A DNA stretch of 64,000 bases. Source: Alphaproteobacteria bacterium (lineage in GTDB: Bacteria > Pseudomonadota > Alphaproteobacteria > Micavibrionales > Micavibrionaceae). Both the position numbers and the translations under genes were made by a program. Where the stretch lies: the NCBI GenBank assembly GCA_021775995.1, contig JAJFGS010000013.1, forward strand, positions 1 to 64,000, written 5' to 3'. The notes below the pieces were generated by a model. It made no database searches. It was not told the origin of the DNA and saw nothing but the letters and a program-made list of their open reading frames with translations. Shown here one piece after another: positions 1 to 8,376 of this stretch (its first letter is position 1; every line of letters begins with the position of its first letter).

Positions 1-1473
1 ATTATACGTTCCTGGCGTTGTAACGGCGACACCTACACCATCATCTTCACCTTTATCATCATTGGTTAAAACATTACCGTTTGCCGTGTTTTGATTATTT
101 GCCAACGCAACCGTATCATCATAAGCCACTGGGCCATCATCTGCGATATGAACACGAACAGAAGAAAAACTTTTATCTCCGTCGAGATCTTCTGCTTGAA
201 GTCCTAAATCAATAGAAATAACATCATCAGGATCTGTTGCATCTGGATGATCAACTGGAAGAAATTGTTCGTAAGTGTAATCTCCAGTAACAGGATCAAT
301 TTCAAAAGTAAAAACTGTGTCTGAATTCACTGTTGCAATATATCCATTAGATGTTGTTGTCACGACAACGGGGTCACCGCCAGACATGAGCTGTGTTAAA
401 CCAAATGGGCTAACAATTTGAAAATTATTTGATGGAGAAATGGCTCCAGGTACATCGTTGCCGTATGTTGCAACGATTGTCCCTGTTCCAAGAAGACTAC
501 CGCTACTAAAGTTTGTTTCATCAACTGCCTTTTCATCAAAGCTGATCGTAGGTATATCATCAGCATCAAGAAGGACTTCTTCTACAATAGGATTTCCTGG
601 ATCAACTTCTGGTGCCTCGTATCTTAACTTAGTTGGCCCAAGTGGACCAATAGCATCGGGAGAATCTAGAGGAACTTCAACAGGTTTACTGTTAAACCCA
701 TATCCACTATTTCCGCCCGCACCGCCAGATTCACCAGCCGCCGTTTCAATATCTGCTAAGCTTTCAGCTAAGGCCGCTAAATCAGCGTCTTCTACTGCTT
801 CGTCTCCTGCCGCAGGTTCAATATTTGCAATCTCTTCTCCAGCGTCTTCTGTTTGTGCAACTTGAAGAATTTCTTCAATAGATTCTACTTCTGTTGCTTC
901 AGTAATTAGATTTTCAGTCTCAACAACTGTACCATCAGAAACTGTCAATTCAGCAGGTAGATCGCCTGCCGTCGCTTGTTCATAATTATTAATAACAACT
1001 TGTGAACCATCAGCAAAGGTAAGAATCATCGCACCATCTTTAATTTCAACGGTGGCTGCATTTGCAGGATCAAAATCACAAACATATTTTTGACCCGCTT
1101 GCATGCTCACTTCTTGCGTTGTGTTTGCTTGCGGTTGTGTAATAATTGTAGCGTCAGTTTGTGAGGCTAAAGCTGTCTCGGCATTGTTAAACGCAGAAGG
1201 GGCCTGTGATGATGATGTCAAAATGGAAGGGTCGATCAAAGTTCCATTTGCCATGTAAATAAGGTTGCCGCTATCTGCTAAATCTTGAAAATTTGTGATT
1301 GTGAGCTGTCCACCGTCTTCAAATGAAATAACGAGTTGTCCGTTATCACCGATACTAAGACCGGAAATTTCCTCAGGGGTAAAATTCAGCCTTGCTGAAT
1401 CTCCTTCTGGAATAGTGTAGCTTACATTGCTCTCCGCCTGTGGTTGAGCTAAAATTACGTTGTTACAAGTCAT
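1..1473 (-). CDS. Large type I-secreted adhesin-like protein, N-terminal part (3' end beyond window)
   Basis: I translated the minus strand by hand. One open frame runs from an ATG at 1473 to the window edge (491 codons) and does not stop. The first ~85 residues and residues ~115-185 look like two copies of one module (a short beta-rich unit with 'F.DG..{V/I}.I.N{F/Y}'), as in the N-terminal region of BapA-like adhesins. An Ala/Glu-rich acidic linker and a Gly-rich stretch (GESGGAGGNSG) follow. Then comes a 'DDIPTISFDEKAVDE' VCBS/T1SS-143-like unit and a cadherin-like 'DLDGD..IADDGPVA.DD' motif. No Sec signal peptide is visible, which fits type I secretion with a C-terminal signal outside the window. 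The GGGGCG 9 bases upstream favours 1473; an in-frame ATG at 1488 is the alternative. Confident in the gene; its role in surface adhesion is inferred. Confidence 0.8.
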   Translation of the reverse strand, partial: MTCNNVILAQPQAESNVSYTIPEGDSARLNFTPEEISGLSIGDNGQLVISFEDGGQLTITNFQDLADSGNLIYMANGTLIDPSILTSSSQAPSAFNNAETALASQTDATIITQPQANTTQEVSMQAGQKYVCDFDPANAATVEIKDGAMILTFADGSQVVINNYEQATAGDLPAELTVSDGTVVETENLITEATEVESIEEILQVAQTEDAGEEIANIEPAAGDEAVEDADLAALAESLADIETAAGESGGAGGNSGYGFNSKPVEVPLDSPDAIGPLGPTKLRYEAPEVDPGNPIVEEVLLDADDIPTISFDEKAVDETNFSSGSLLGTGTIVATYGNDVPGAISPSNNFQIVSPFGLTQLMSGGDPVVVTTTSNGYIATVNSDTVFTFEIDPVTGDYTYEQFLPVDHPDATDPDDVISIDLGLQAEDLDGDKSFSSVRVHIADDGPVAYDDTVALANNQNTANGNVLTNDDKGEDDGVGVAVTTPGTYN

Positions 1474-1706
1474 GTTTGATCGCCCCATATATTAAAAGTT
1501 GCATTGCCCAACACTGAGATTAAGCAAAAAATCCTAAAAAATAGTTACAGAAACCAAGGTTTTTAGGGGTTTTTTACAAAAAACTCCTTTAACATCGATT
1601 TACATATAATAATAACATTATGTGAAAGATAGGCGCAAATTTCCTATAAATAGGGTGTATAAGGCACAGAAAACAAGGGTTTTTATAAAATTAGGAAAAA
1701 ACAGGC

Positions 1707-1868
1707 TTATTTATGAAACCAGTAGAGAATCGCTGGAATCCAGATGAAAGCCGTGGTTAATGAGCCTTTTACGGCCTGATAAGCGACCCAAGCCCAAAAC
1801 ATGTTCTTTTTGCTTGGAACCTTAAAATTTTTGATTCTATCTTTAAGAGAGAGAGTATTTTCTGACAT
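1707..1868 (-). CDS. Small single-pass membrane protein, 53 aa
   Basis: Read by hand on the minus strand: an ATG at 1868 opens 53 codons starting MSENTLSLKDRIKNFK and ending IPAILYWFHK-stop. The N-terminal third is basic and helical. Residues ~25-50 (WAWVAYQAVKGS..TAFIWIPAILYWF) form one hydrophobic, Trp/Tyr-rich segment that should sit in the inner membrane. The gene starts 7 bases after the stop of the UbiM-like hydroxylase, so it is probably the last gene of the same transcript. No strong ribosome binding site is visible. I do not recognise the family. The real-gene call rests on operon position and membrane-protein composition. Confidence 0.5.
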   Translation of the reverse strand: MSENTLSLKDRIKNFKVPSKKNMFWAWVAYQAVKGSLTTAFIWIPAILYWFHK

Positions 1869-1875
1869 ATTGGTT

Positions 1876-3057
1876 TTAGGCGGCTTTATCGTCTGTTTCA
1901 GTCAAAAGATTTGTAATGATATGTTTCGCTGGTTTCAAGCGATTTCCTAATTTTAAAAGGCCATGCCGCAAGAATTTTGCTGGTGGGCTTTCATTCGTAT
2001 AAAGTTTGACCAAAGCATTTGTTCCTAAATATAAGGGGCGTGTAAACTGACGATGTTTCTGATGATATTGGCTTAAAACAGAAACTGATCCGTAATCAAT
2101 GCCTTGCTTTAATGCTGTTTTGATTTCACCTGCTAAAGTGTTGGCACCGCGTAATCCCATATTAAAACCATGCGCCGTAACAGGATGCATGCCAACGGCT
2201 GTATCACCAATTAAAGCATAGCGTTGGGCATAAAATTTTTGGGCGTATACACCCATAAGAGGATAACTGAAAAGTTTGGTGGTTAATTTCATTTTACCTA
2301 AATATCCATCAATACGTTGTTCTATATCATTCGCTAATTCTTCAGGAGACATATCCAGAATGTTTTTTGCTTTATCTGAATCTATCGTTATCACAAGAGA
2401 GCAACGTTTGTTGGTGAGTGGTAATACAGCCAATGTACGACCATAGTGAAAACATTCAATGGCGGTGTCTTGTTCTTCGCCTTCATAATCCATGTTGCAA
2501 ACGATACAGGTGCGTTTGAAGTTAAGCATTGAGGTTTCAATATTCATCATTTCGCGCGTTTTAGAAAAACGACTGTCAGCAGCGACGATGAGGTTGGCTG
2601 TTATTGTGTCACCATTAGAGAGCGTTAATGTGCCTTCAGTGTTATTTGTCTCAATGGCTGTGACCTCTGTACCTGTTATCATATGAGTGTGACCAACCTT
2701 TACAGCTTCATAAGCTGCTTTACGGATAAGATGGTTGGAGGTCATAAAGCCAAGATTATCTTCGCCAGCTTCTGTATGTGAAAAATGTAAGGTGTAATCA
2801 GAATCACCGTTTAAAACTTTAGCATTTTTAATGAGTGATATGGCATTAGGATCAATTCGATCCCACATGTCTAAAGTATTTAATATTTTATGAGAGAGAT
2901 GTGTAATAGCAAACTCACGTCCATCATAATCTGGATTGGCAAGTTTTGCTTCGTCTTGTTTTTCAATGATAACGGTTTTAAGTCCAGTATCTTCTAGAGC
3001 CTTTGCAAAGCTTAAGCCGCTTGTTCCTGCTCCGATGATGGCAATATCATAATTCAT
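1876..3057 (-). CDS. ubiM: FAD-dependent ubiquinone-biosynthesis hydroxylase, UbiM-like
   Basis: A 393-aa class A flavoprotein monooxygenase of the UbiH/UbiF/UbiM family, which hydroxylates the aromatic ring of ubiquinone precursors at the inner membrane. The N-terminal Rossmann motif is IIGAGTSG (residues ~7-14). The GD motif with the conserved FAD-ribityl site lies near residues 284-299 (IGDTAVGMHPVTAHGFN). The 'GMHPVTAHGFN' wording is what I associate with UbiM, the third alpha/beta-proteobacterial hydroxylase, rather than UbiH or UbiF. It sits between uup and a small membrane peptide and overlaps neither. Assignment to the UbiH superfamily is secure. The specific UbiM label and ring position (C5 or broader) are inferred and would need a tree. 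Confidence 0.75.
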   Translation of the reverse strand: MNYDIAIIGAGTSGLSFAKALEDTGLKTVIIEKQDEAKLANPDYDGREFAITHLSHKILNTLDMWDRIDPNAISLIKNAKVLNGDSDYTLHFSHTEAGEDNLGFMTSNHLIRKAAYEAVKVGHTHMITGTEVTAIETNNTEGTLTLSNGDTITANLIVAADSRFSKTREMMNIETSMLNFKRTCIVCNMDYEGEEQDTAIECFHYGRTLAVLPLTNKRCSLVITIDSDKAKNILDMSPEELANDIEQRIDGYLGKMKLTTKLFSYPLMGVYAQKFYAQRYALIGDTAVGMHPVTAHGFNMGLRGANTLAGEIKTALKQGIDYGSVSVLSQYHQKHRQFTRPLYLGTNALVKLYTNESPPAKFLRHGLLKLGNRLKPAKHIITNLLTETDDKAA

Positions 3058-3084
3058 AACTATTCATACTCTTATGTTTTAGGA

Positions 3085-4926
3085 TTATAAAGAATTTTCT
3101 TTCATTTCTTCGAGTTCTAACCACCTGTTTTCATAGCGTTCGAGTTTGAGTTGTAACTCTGCTAGGCTTTTCGCTGTTTCGTGAAAGGCATCAGGATCGC
3201 GGGCATAATAATCACCATCTGATAAAAGTGCAGAAGCCTCTTCTATATCCTTTTGAATTTTTTTGATTTTATCGGGAAGTTGGTTTAACTCCCGTTGAAA
3301 TTTATAAGAAAGCTTAACGGCTGGCTTTTCTGTTTTTACGATTTCATCTTGGTCACTTTTTTTTGTTTCTTTTTTTATTGGTGGTGCTGCCTTTTTATCA
3401 GGTCTGAACTTTTCTAAATAATCAGAATATCCTCCGACGCAGGATTGAATTTTTCCATCTCCTTCAAAGGCTAGAATACGCGTGACGGTTTGATCAAGAA
3501 AGTCGCGGTCATGGGAAACAACAATTAATGTCCCTTTATATTGCATTAAAACATCTTCAAGCATATCCAGTGTATCCATGTCCAAATCATTGGTGGGCTC
3601 GTCTAAGATAAGACAAGTTTTTGGATTGGCTAAAATCTTTGCCAGCATCAGACGGTTTTTTTGACCACCTGATAATTGGGAAACTTTGTCATACACGCGG
3701 GAAGGGTCGAATAGGAAATCTTTTAAATAACCGCATACATGGCGTTCTTTTCCCATGACATTAATATAATCTCCACCAGATGGAGAGAGAACTTTCTTTA
3801 AGGTATGGTCAGGGTCAAGATCTTTACGCTTTTGATCAAAATAAGAAAATTCTAATTCTTTTCGTTTTTTAACACGTCCCTGGTCTGGTTCTAAATCACC
3901 AATTAACATTTTTAGGAATGTTGTTTTCCCAGATCCGTTGGCCCCTAATATACCAATGCGATCACCACGCTGGATACGATAAGAGAATTTATCGAGAATG
4001 GTGATTTTTTTGTCTTTGTCTTCAAAACTTTTATAAGCATTATAAAATTCAGCAACAATTTTGGAGCTATGTTCAATATCTTGTATGGGTTGAATGGCAA
4101 CTTTTTTAGTGGCGCGTCGATAGGCGGACTCGTCTGCTTTAAGTTTGTCGCGCATTTCTTTGACCAAAGCCAAACGCCGGACATTACGCTTAACACGGGC
4201 TTTAACGCCACGGCTGGCCCACGCAACTTCTAAGCCTACAATTTGTTTGCGGTTTTTTAGTTCGCGTTCTTCTTGCTCTAATAACTCAGTTGACCATTCT
4301 TCAAAATATTTAAAACCGCGTGGAGATACGCGCAACGTTCCGCGATCTAACCAGAAAACCTGATTGGTAACATTGGCGAGGAAGGTTCTGTCATGGCTGA
4401 TGCAAACTATAGTGCCACGATAAGATTTTAGATAATCTTCCAACCATTGAATAACATCTAAGTCTAAATGGTTTGTTGGTTCGTCCAGTAACAAGATGTC
4501 AGGTTCTTCTACCAAGGCACGTGCCAGACCTGCCCGTCGTAATTGTCCTCCTGAAAGAAGAGTCATTTGTGTGCTCTTATCTAATTGTAGAGCTTCTGCA
4601 ACTTTATCAACTTTATAAGTATGAAGATCTTTTTCTTCGTCCTTAATCTCACTAAAAATATATTCAAAGACTGTTTGATTTGGTTTGGCGATGATATCCT
4701 GACGTAAATATCCAATTGTCGTTCCGAATTCTTCCCAACGCTCCCCAGCGTCCAGATCTTGTACCCCTGTAATGATATTCATTAACGTAGATTTGCCTGC
4801 TCCATTCTTGCCAACAAGGGCGATTCTGCTTCCTTGATGCACATTAAAGGACAATTCTTCGAAAACAGGTATTTCCGTATAACGAATTGTTGCATCTTTT
4901 ACAGAGAGAAGGAGAGGTGAAGCCAT
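3085..4926 (-). CDS. uup: ABC-F family ATPase Uup
   Basis: A 613-aa soluble ABC-F protein with two ATPase domains and no membrane segments. Walker A motifs are GKNGAGKST (residues 39-47) and GANGSGKTT (~332). Signatures are LSGGQLRR (~124) and LSGGQKNR (~416), and the Walker B motifs are LLLDEPTNHLDLD and LILDEPTNDLDMD. The tail after residue ~530 is Lys-rich and then forms a C-terminal coiled coil (~548-605), the DNA/ribosome-binding domain typical of Uup. Family members act on ribosomes or branched DNA and suppress precise transposon excision. It lies 27 bases upstream of the UbiM-like gene and is probably co-transcribed with it. The start at 4926 keeps the beta-strand that precedes the first Walker A. 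Confidence 0.88.
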   Translation of the reverse strand: MASPLLLSVKDATIRYTEIPVFEELSFNVHQGSRIALVGKNGAGKSTLMNIITGVQDLDAGERWEEFGTTIGYLRQDIIAKPNQTVFEYIFSEIKDEEKDLHTYKVDKVAEALQLDKSTQMTLLSGGQLRRAGLARALVEEPDILLLDEPTNHLDLDVIQWLEDYLKSYRGTIVCISHDRTFLANVTNQVFWLDRGTLRVSPRGFKYFEEWSTELLEQEERELKNRKQIVGLEVAWASRGVKARVKRNVRRLALVKEMRDKLKADESAYRRATKKVAIQPIQDIEHSSKIVAEFYNAYKSFEDKDKKITILDKFSYRIQRGDRIGILGANGSGKTTFLKMLIGDLEPDQGRVKKRKELEFSYFDQKRKDLDPDHTLKKVLSPSGGDYINVMGKERHVCGYLKDFLFDPSRVYDKVSQLSGGQKNRLMLAKILANPKTCLILDEPTNDLDMDTLDMLEDVLMQYKGTLIVVSHDRDFLDQTVTRILAFEGDGKIQSCVGGYSDYLEKFRPDKKAAPPIKKETKKSDQDEIVKTEKPAVKLSYKFQRELNQLPDKIKKIQKDIEEASALLSDGDYYARDPDAFHETAKSLAELQLKLERYENRWLELEEMKENSL

Positions 4927-5057
4927 TGATTTTATTGTATAATTTATATAATTTTGGTTTAAATAATTTAATTTGTCTTAAGAGGTAGGCACAAGCCTAT
5001 TTAGCGGTATAATAGGGGTCGTTAATAAGAACAACCATTTTCATGGGAGAATACATC

Positions 5058-5249
5058 ATGGTTCAAGGATATTGTGTTAAATGTAAAGAAAAAGGCGTCG
5101 AATTATCAGGCCCTGAAATTCATCAAACAAAAAAAGGTGGCTTTATGGCCAAAGGAAAGCATGACAAATGCGGTACGACTGTTTGTGCGATGATGTCGAA
5201 AGACAATGCTGAGAAAGCACTGAATGACGGCGCTACAAAAGCTTACTGA
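5058..5249 (+). CDS. DUF5679-like small cysteine-rich protein
   Basis: A 63-aa protein starting MVQGYCVKCKEK. I choose the ATG at 5058 over the one at 5043 because the GGGAGA a few bases ahead of 5058 is a good ribosome binding site. Two Cys pairs are present: CVKC at residues 6-9 and KCG...VC near residues 43-49. Spacing and the 'YCVKCKEK' opening match the DUF5679 family of zinc-ribbon-like proteins of unknown role. The gene is monocistronic and followed by a clear terminator hairpin at 5273-5300. The second Cys pair is spaced more widely than a usual CxxC, so metal binding is inferred only. Confidence 0.75.
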   Translation: MVQGYCVKCKEKGVELSGPEIHQTKKGGFMAKGKHDKCGTTVCAMMSKDNAEKALNDGATKAY

Positions 5250-5272
5250 GCTTAGTATATAAAAGGTTTTAA

Positions 5273-5300
5273 AAAGCAGTCCTCGTGGGCTGCTTTTTTT
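5273..5300 (+). terminator. Rho-independent terminator
   Basis: AAAGCAG and CTGCTTT form a stem around a TCCTCGTGGG loop region (further TCC/GGG pairing is possible), followed by a run of eight T. It lies about 25 bases after the stop of the DUF5679-like gene. Confidence 0.85.
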
Positions 5301-5438
5301 TGCCTGAAATTTAAACCTCACTTTAAAATCTGGGCATATTCTTGAATTTTAGACGATTTTCCTTGGATTTATTTTCCAAAATCGCTATGGTCTGATTATT
5401 CATAAGTTATAAACGATAAAAATTAAAAGGGTAGGGTT

Positions 5439-7496
5439 ATGAAATCCACACGTTCTCCTGATAGGGTCCATGTTGTCCGCGCACCAGAAAACGATAGTTA
5501 CGCACCGTCAGATAGTAAAAATTTAGAGATTGTTCGGATCTTGGCACAGATTAGTGACAAGTTAAAGCGAAGCGAAGCGGAACGTTATGAGCTACTCGCA
5601 GAACTACGCGAATATCGTAAATCATTACGTGATTTAGAAGATAAAACTGAAAATTCTGAGAAGGCGTATTTATCCGTTGAGAATAAATTAAAATCGAGTG
5701 GGTCACTTGATACAGAATCGCTTCAACGTCAGGTACGTTTTGAAAAATCATTGAAAGCAACCGAAGACAAAATGTTGAAGGCCTTTGCAGGGCAAGCGGT
5801 AATGGATAAACGTCTTCGTGATACAGAAGATAAACAAGTTGTGATTGATCAACGTCTTGATCAATCACTATCGGAGCAAACAAAATTAGCGCGTCAGATA
5901 GATATTGTTACTCAAGATAAAGCGCGTATGTTGCGTAAAGTCGAACGGTTGGAAGAAATAGTCTTGGAAACGCAAGAGTCTCTGCGTGCAAAAGCTATGG
6001 TTCTTTTAACGGATCAATCTAATCCTAATAAGAGTAATTTATCAGCACCTTCATGGGATAATATTAAAGATAATTCTTCTAAAAAAGAACCTACTATTAT
6101 TAACGACGATAATGACTGGAAAAAATATATAAATGTTCAGAGTATGAGCACGGCAGCTCTCATTGTGGCAGCTTTATTACTGGGTTGGTCGATTAGCCAA
6201 ATGCAAAGACCTAATATTTTTGCTACTGATAATCAGCAAGCTAGTGTAGGTGAAGATGTACCAGTTACAATAACTTCTAATAAAGACAGTCATATTCAAG
6301 AAGCGGCGATGACGCCTAACCCGACACCAGATAATGTTGTTGATTATAGCGATGACCAATTGATGGAAGCTTTTAATAATGATCCTGATCAATTGGCTAG
6401 TCAGCTTAATAATATTGAACCCGGTGCAGCAGAAGCAACGGTTGATACACAGCAGGTAGCAGTTGAAGCGCGTCCTGCTATTACAGATCCAAAAATTACA
6501 CCAGAGATGGAAAATTTTGAAGCCATTGCTTATGCGCAAGATCCTCAATTAGAACAAGATATTCTTGCAGAAAAATCTAATGTTCCCTTATCTAAGAGAA
6601 TTGAGCCTGATGCCAACTTGCCTGATAATATTAAGCGTATTGAGGCTCAAGCTCTTGGTGGTAACGCCGAAGCGCAACATGATTTAGCGGCAATCTATAC
6701 GGCAGGTCTTAAAGGCATTAACCAGGATTTTGAACGTGCGGCTATTTGGTTCCGTGAAGCTTCTGATAGTGGTATTGGCAATGCCCGTTATAACCTTGGG
6801 GTTCTTTACCATCAGGGGTTAGGAAAGAAACGTGATCTTACCCGTGCTCTTTATTGGTATCGTGAGGCGGCAAAACTTGGTCACGCTGAGGCGCAATATA
6901 ATTTAGGTATCGCCCATATAGAAGGAATTGGAACAGAGTATAACCCACAATTGGCTGCGGCTTATTTTGAACGTGCGGCTAATAACGGTATCATGGAGGC
7001 AGCCTATAATTTAGGTCTTATCTATGATAATGGTCTCATGGGTCAGAGCAAGCCAGATGAAGCTTTGCTCTGGTACAAAATTGCGGCTGATCAAGGAAGC
7101 AAAGAAGCACAAAGTGCTATGGAACAGCTTGCGAAAACTTTACAAATTGATATGAACGATATTAATAATTTGGTTGATCGTATGCAGCTTATCAATGAGT
7201 CAGTCAAGGGTAGTCGTGCGGGGCCTTCTAAACCTTCAGCCAAAGTTAAAGCCAAAGTGGATACGAAGAAAAGTGCTACAAATCTAAATTCAGATAATGA
7301 ACTGGTGACACAAATTCAAGAATATCTGATGCTGACAGGGGCTTATGCGGGTCCTGCTGATGGTGTGAATGGGCCGGCTACACAAGATTCTATTCGTGCT
7401 TATCAGGCGGCAAATAGTCTGACAGTTGATGGTCAAATTAGCAAAGCTCTTTTAAACAGCATGGTTGGTGGCGCGCTTGAGCGTCTAAATCAATAA
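5439..7496 (+). CDS. PodJ-like polarity protein: coiled coil, TM, Sel1 repeats, peptidoglycan-binding domain
   Basis: A 685-aa bitopic protein. Residues ~25-190 are charged, heptad-rich and predicted coiled coil in the cytoplasm. One transmembrane helix lies at ~236-256 (STAALIVAALLLGWSI). A disordered, acidic periplasmic linker follows. At least four Sel1-type repeats occupy ~400-565 (for example 'AQHDLAAIY.AGLKGINQDFERAAIWFREA'). A PG_binding_1 domain ends the protein (~625-682; 'IQEYLMLTGAYAGPADGVNGPAT'). This order is that of Caulobacter PodJ, a scaffold that places polar machinery, though PodJ is longer. The ribosome binding site is AAAGGGTAGGG just before the ATG. It converges on ispE with a 6-base gap. 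Architecture is seen directly; the polarity role is inferred. DivK and PleD, which act in the same pathway in Caulobacter, are also encoded in this window. Confidence 0.65.
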   Translation: MKSTRSPDRVHVVRAPENDSYAPSDSKNLEIVRILAQISDKLKRSEAERYELLAELREYRKSLRDLEDKTENSEKAYLSVENKLKSSGSLDTESLQRQVRFEKSLKATEDKMLKAFAGQAVMDKRLRDTEDKQVVIDQRLDQSLSEQTKLARQIDIVTQDKARMLRKVERLEEIVLETQESLRAKAMVLLTDQSNPNKSNLSAPSWDNIKDNSSKKEPTIINDDNDWKKYINVQSMSTAALIVAALLLGWSISQMQRPNIFATDNQQASVGEDVPVTITSNKDSHIQEAAMTPNPTPDNVVDYSDDQLMEAFNNDPDQLASQLNNIEPGAAEATVDTQQVAVEARPAITDPKITPEMENFEAIAYAQDPQLEQDILAEKSNVPLSKRIEPDANLPDNIKRIEAQALGGNAEAQHDLAAIYTAGLKGINQDFERAAIWFREASDSGIGNARYNLGVLYHQGLGKKRDLTRALYWYREAAKLGHAEAQYNLGIAHIEGIGTEYNPQLAAAYFERAANNGIMEAAYNLGLIYDNGLMGQSKPDEALLWYKIAADQGSKEAQSAMEQLAKTLQIDMNDINNLVDRMQLINESVKGSRAGPSKPSAKVKAKVDTKKSATNLNSDNELVTQIQEYLMLTGAYAGPADGVNGPATQDSIRAYQAANSLTVDGQISKALLNSMVGGALERLNQ

Positions 7497-7502
7497 ATCT
7501 TT

Positions 7503-8369
7503 TTACTGAAGTGCGGTAGCTTGAACCCACCACTCAGGGTTTTTATGTTTAATTTTATGGGCGGTGTCATGGGCGCTTTCTCTATTATCAAATAATCCAA
7601 AGCAGGCAGAACCGCTGCCACTCATTCTTGTTAATAAACAATCATTGTCTTTTTCTAATGTATCAATGATATCTTTGATATCAGGAATTTTTTCAATAGC
7701 GGCATTGGTTAAATCATTTTTTTGAAGATGAAGAAAGTCAAGAAAGTCTTGTTCGGTTTCAAATTTTTCAGGAAGAAGCAAAATATTTTCTGAAAACTCA
7801 GGAACGTAGCTTTCGAATATTTCTTTTGTTGAACAATGCTTGTTCGGGTAAATAATGACGGCATGAAGAGTGGGAAGGGCAGAGATAGGTTTAATAATTT
7901 CTCCGATTCCTTCAAAATAGCAGGCTTTTTTATAAAAACATGCCGGTACATCTGCGCCCAGCTCAATTAAAATCTTATCTAATTGATCTTGGAGAATGTC
8001 TGCGTTCCAAAACTTTGATAATCCTTCAATTGTTGCCGCTGCATCGCTGGATCCACCACCTAGACCTGCCCCAATAGGGATGTTTTTTGTTAGATGGATG
8101 TGACAGTTTAAATCTTTATGCAGTAGCTCACCTAATAAATTAGCGGCGCAGATAATGATATTATTTTCATCAATCGGGAAGTTATCCGATGTGCTATCAA
8201 AGGAAAACATGAATTCTTCCGCAGGAGTAATCGTTATTTGATCACCGAAATCTGCGAACGTCACAAGAGATTGCAAGTCATGATAACCATTATTTCTTTT
8301 TCCTGTGATGTGTAAGAAAAGGTTTAGTTTGGCTGGTGCTGTAATTGAAATAAGGTTATCAGAATCCAT
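7503..8369 (-). CDS. ispE: 4-diphosphocytidyl-2-C-methyl-D-erythritol kinase
   Basis: GHMP-family kinase of the non-mevalonate isoprenoid pathway; it phosphorylates CDP-ME at the 2-hydroxyl in the cytoplasm. The opening 'ITAPAKLNLFLHITGKR..GYHDLQSL' is the IspE N-terminal signature. The ATP-binding loop PIGAGLGGGSSDAAA lies at residues ~95-109, and the C-terminal GHMP motif is 'MSGSGSACFGLF'. I place the start at the ATG at 8369 (288 aa). A longer frame from 8432 would overlap the upstream TPR gene by 56 bases and add a non-conserved extension. With this start the gene follows the TPR gene stop by 7 bases, as the third gene after etfD. Confidence 0.9.
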   Translation of the reverse strand: MDSDNLISITAPAKLNLFLHITGKRNNGYHDLQSLVTFADFGDQITITPAEEFMFSFDSTSDNFPIDENNIIICAANLLGELLHKDLNCHIHLTKNIPIGAGLGGGSSDAAATIEGLSKFWNADILQDQLDKILIELGADVPACFYKKACYFEGIGEIIKPISALPTLHAVIIYPNKHCSTKEIFESYVPEFSENILLLPEKFETEQDFLDFLHLQKNDLTNAAIEKIPDIKDIIDTLEKDNDCLLTRMSGSGSACFGLFDNRESAHDTAHKIKHKNPEWWVQATALQ

Positions 8370-8376
8370 TATTAAA

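Noticed and set aside
440-865. Plus-strand ORF of 141 codons
   Set aside because: It is the shadow of the adhesin on the minus strand, which has continuous domain content; the plus-strand product is Ser/Ala/Pro low complexity with no ribosome site.
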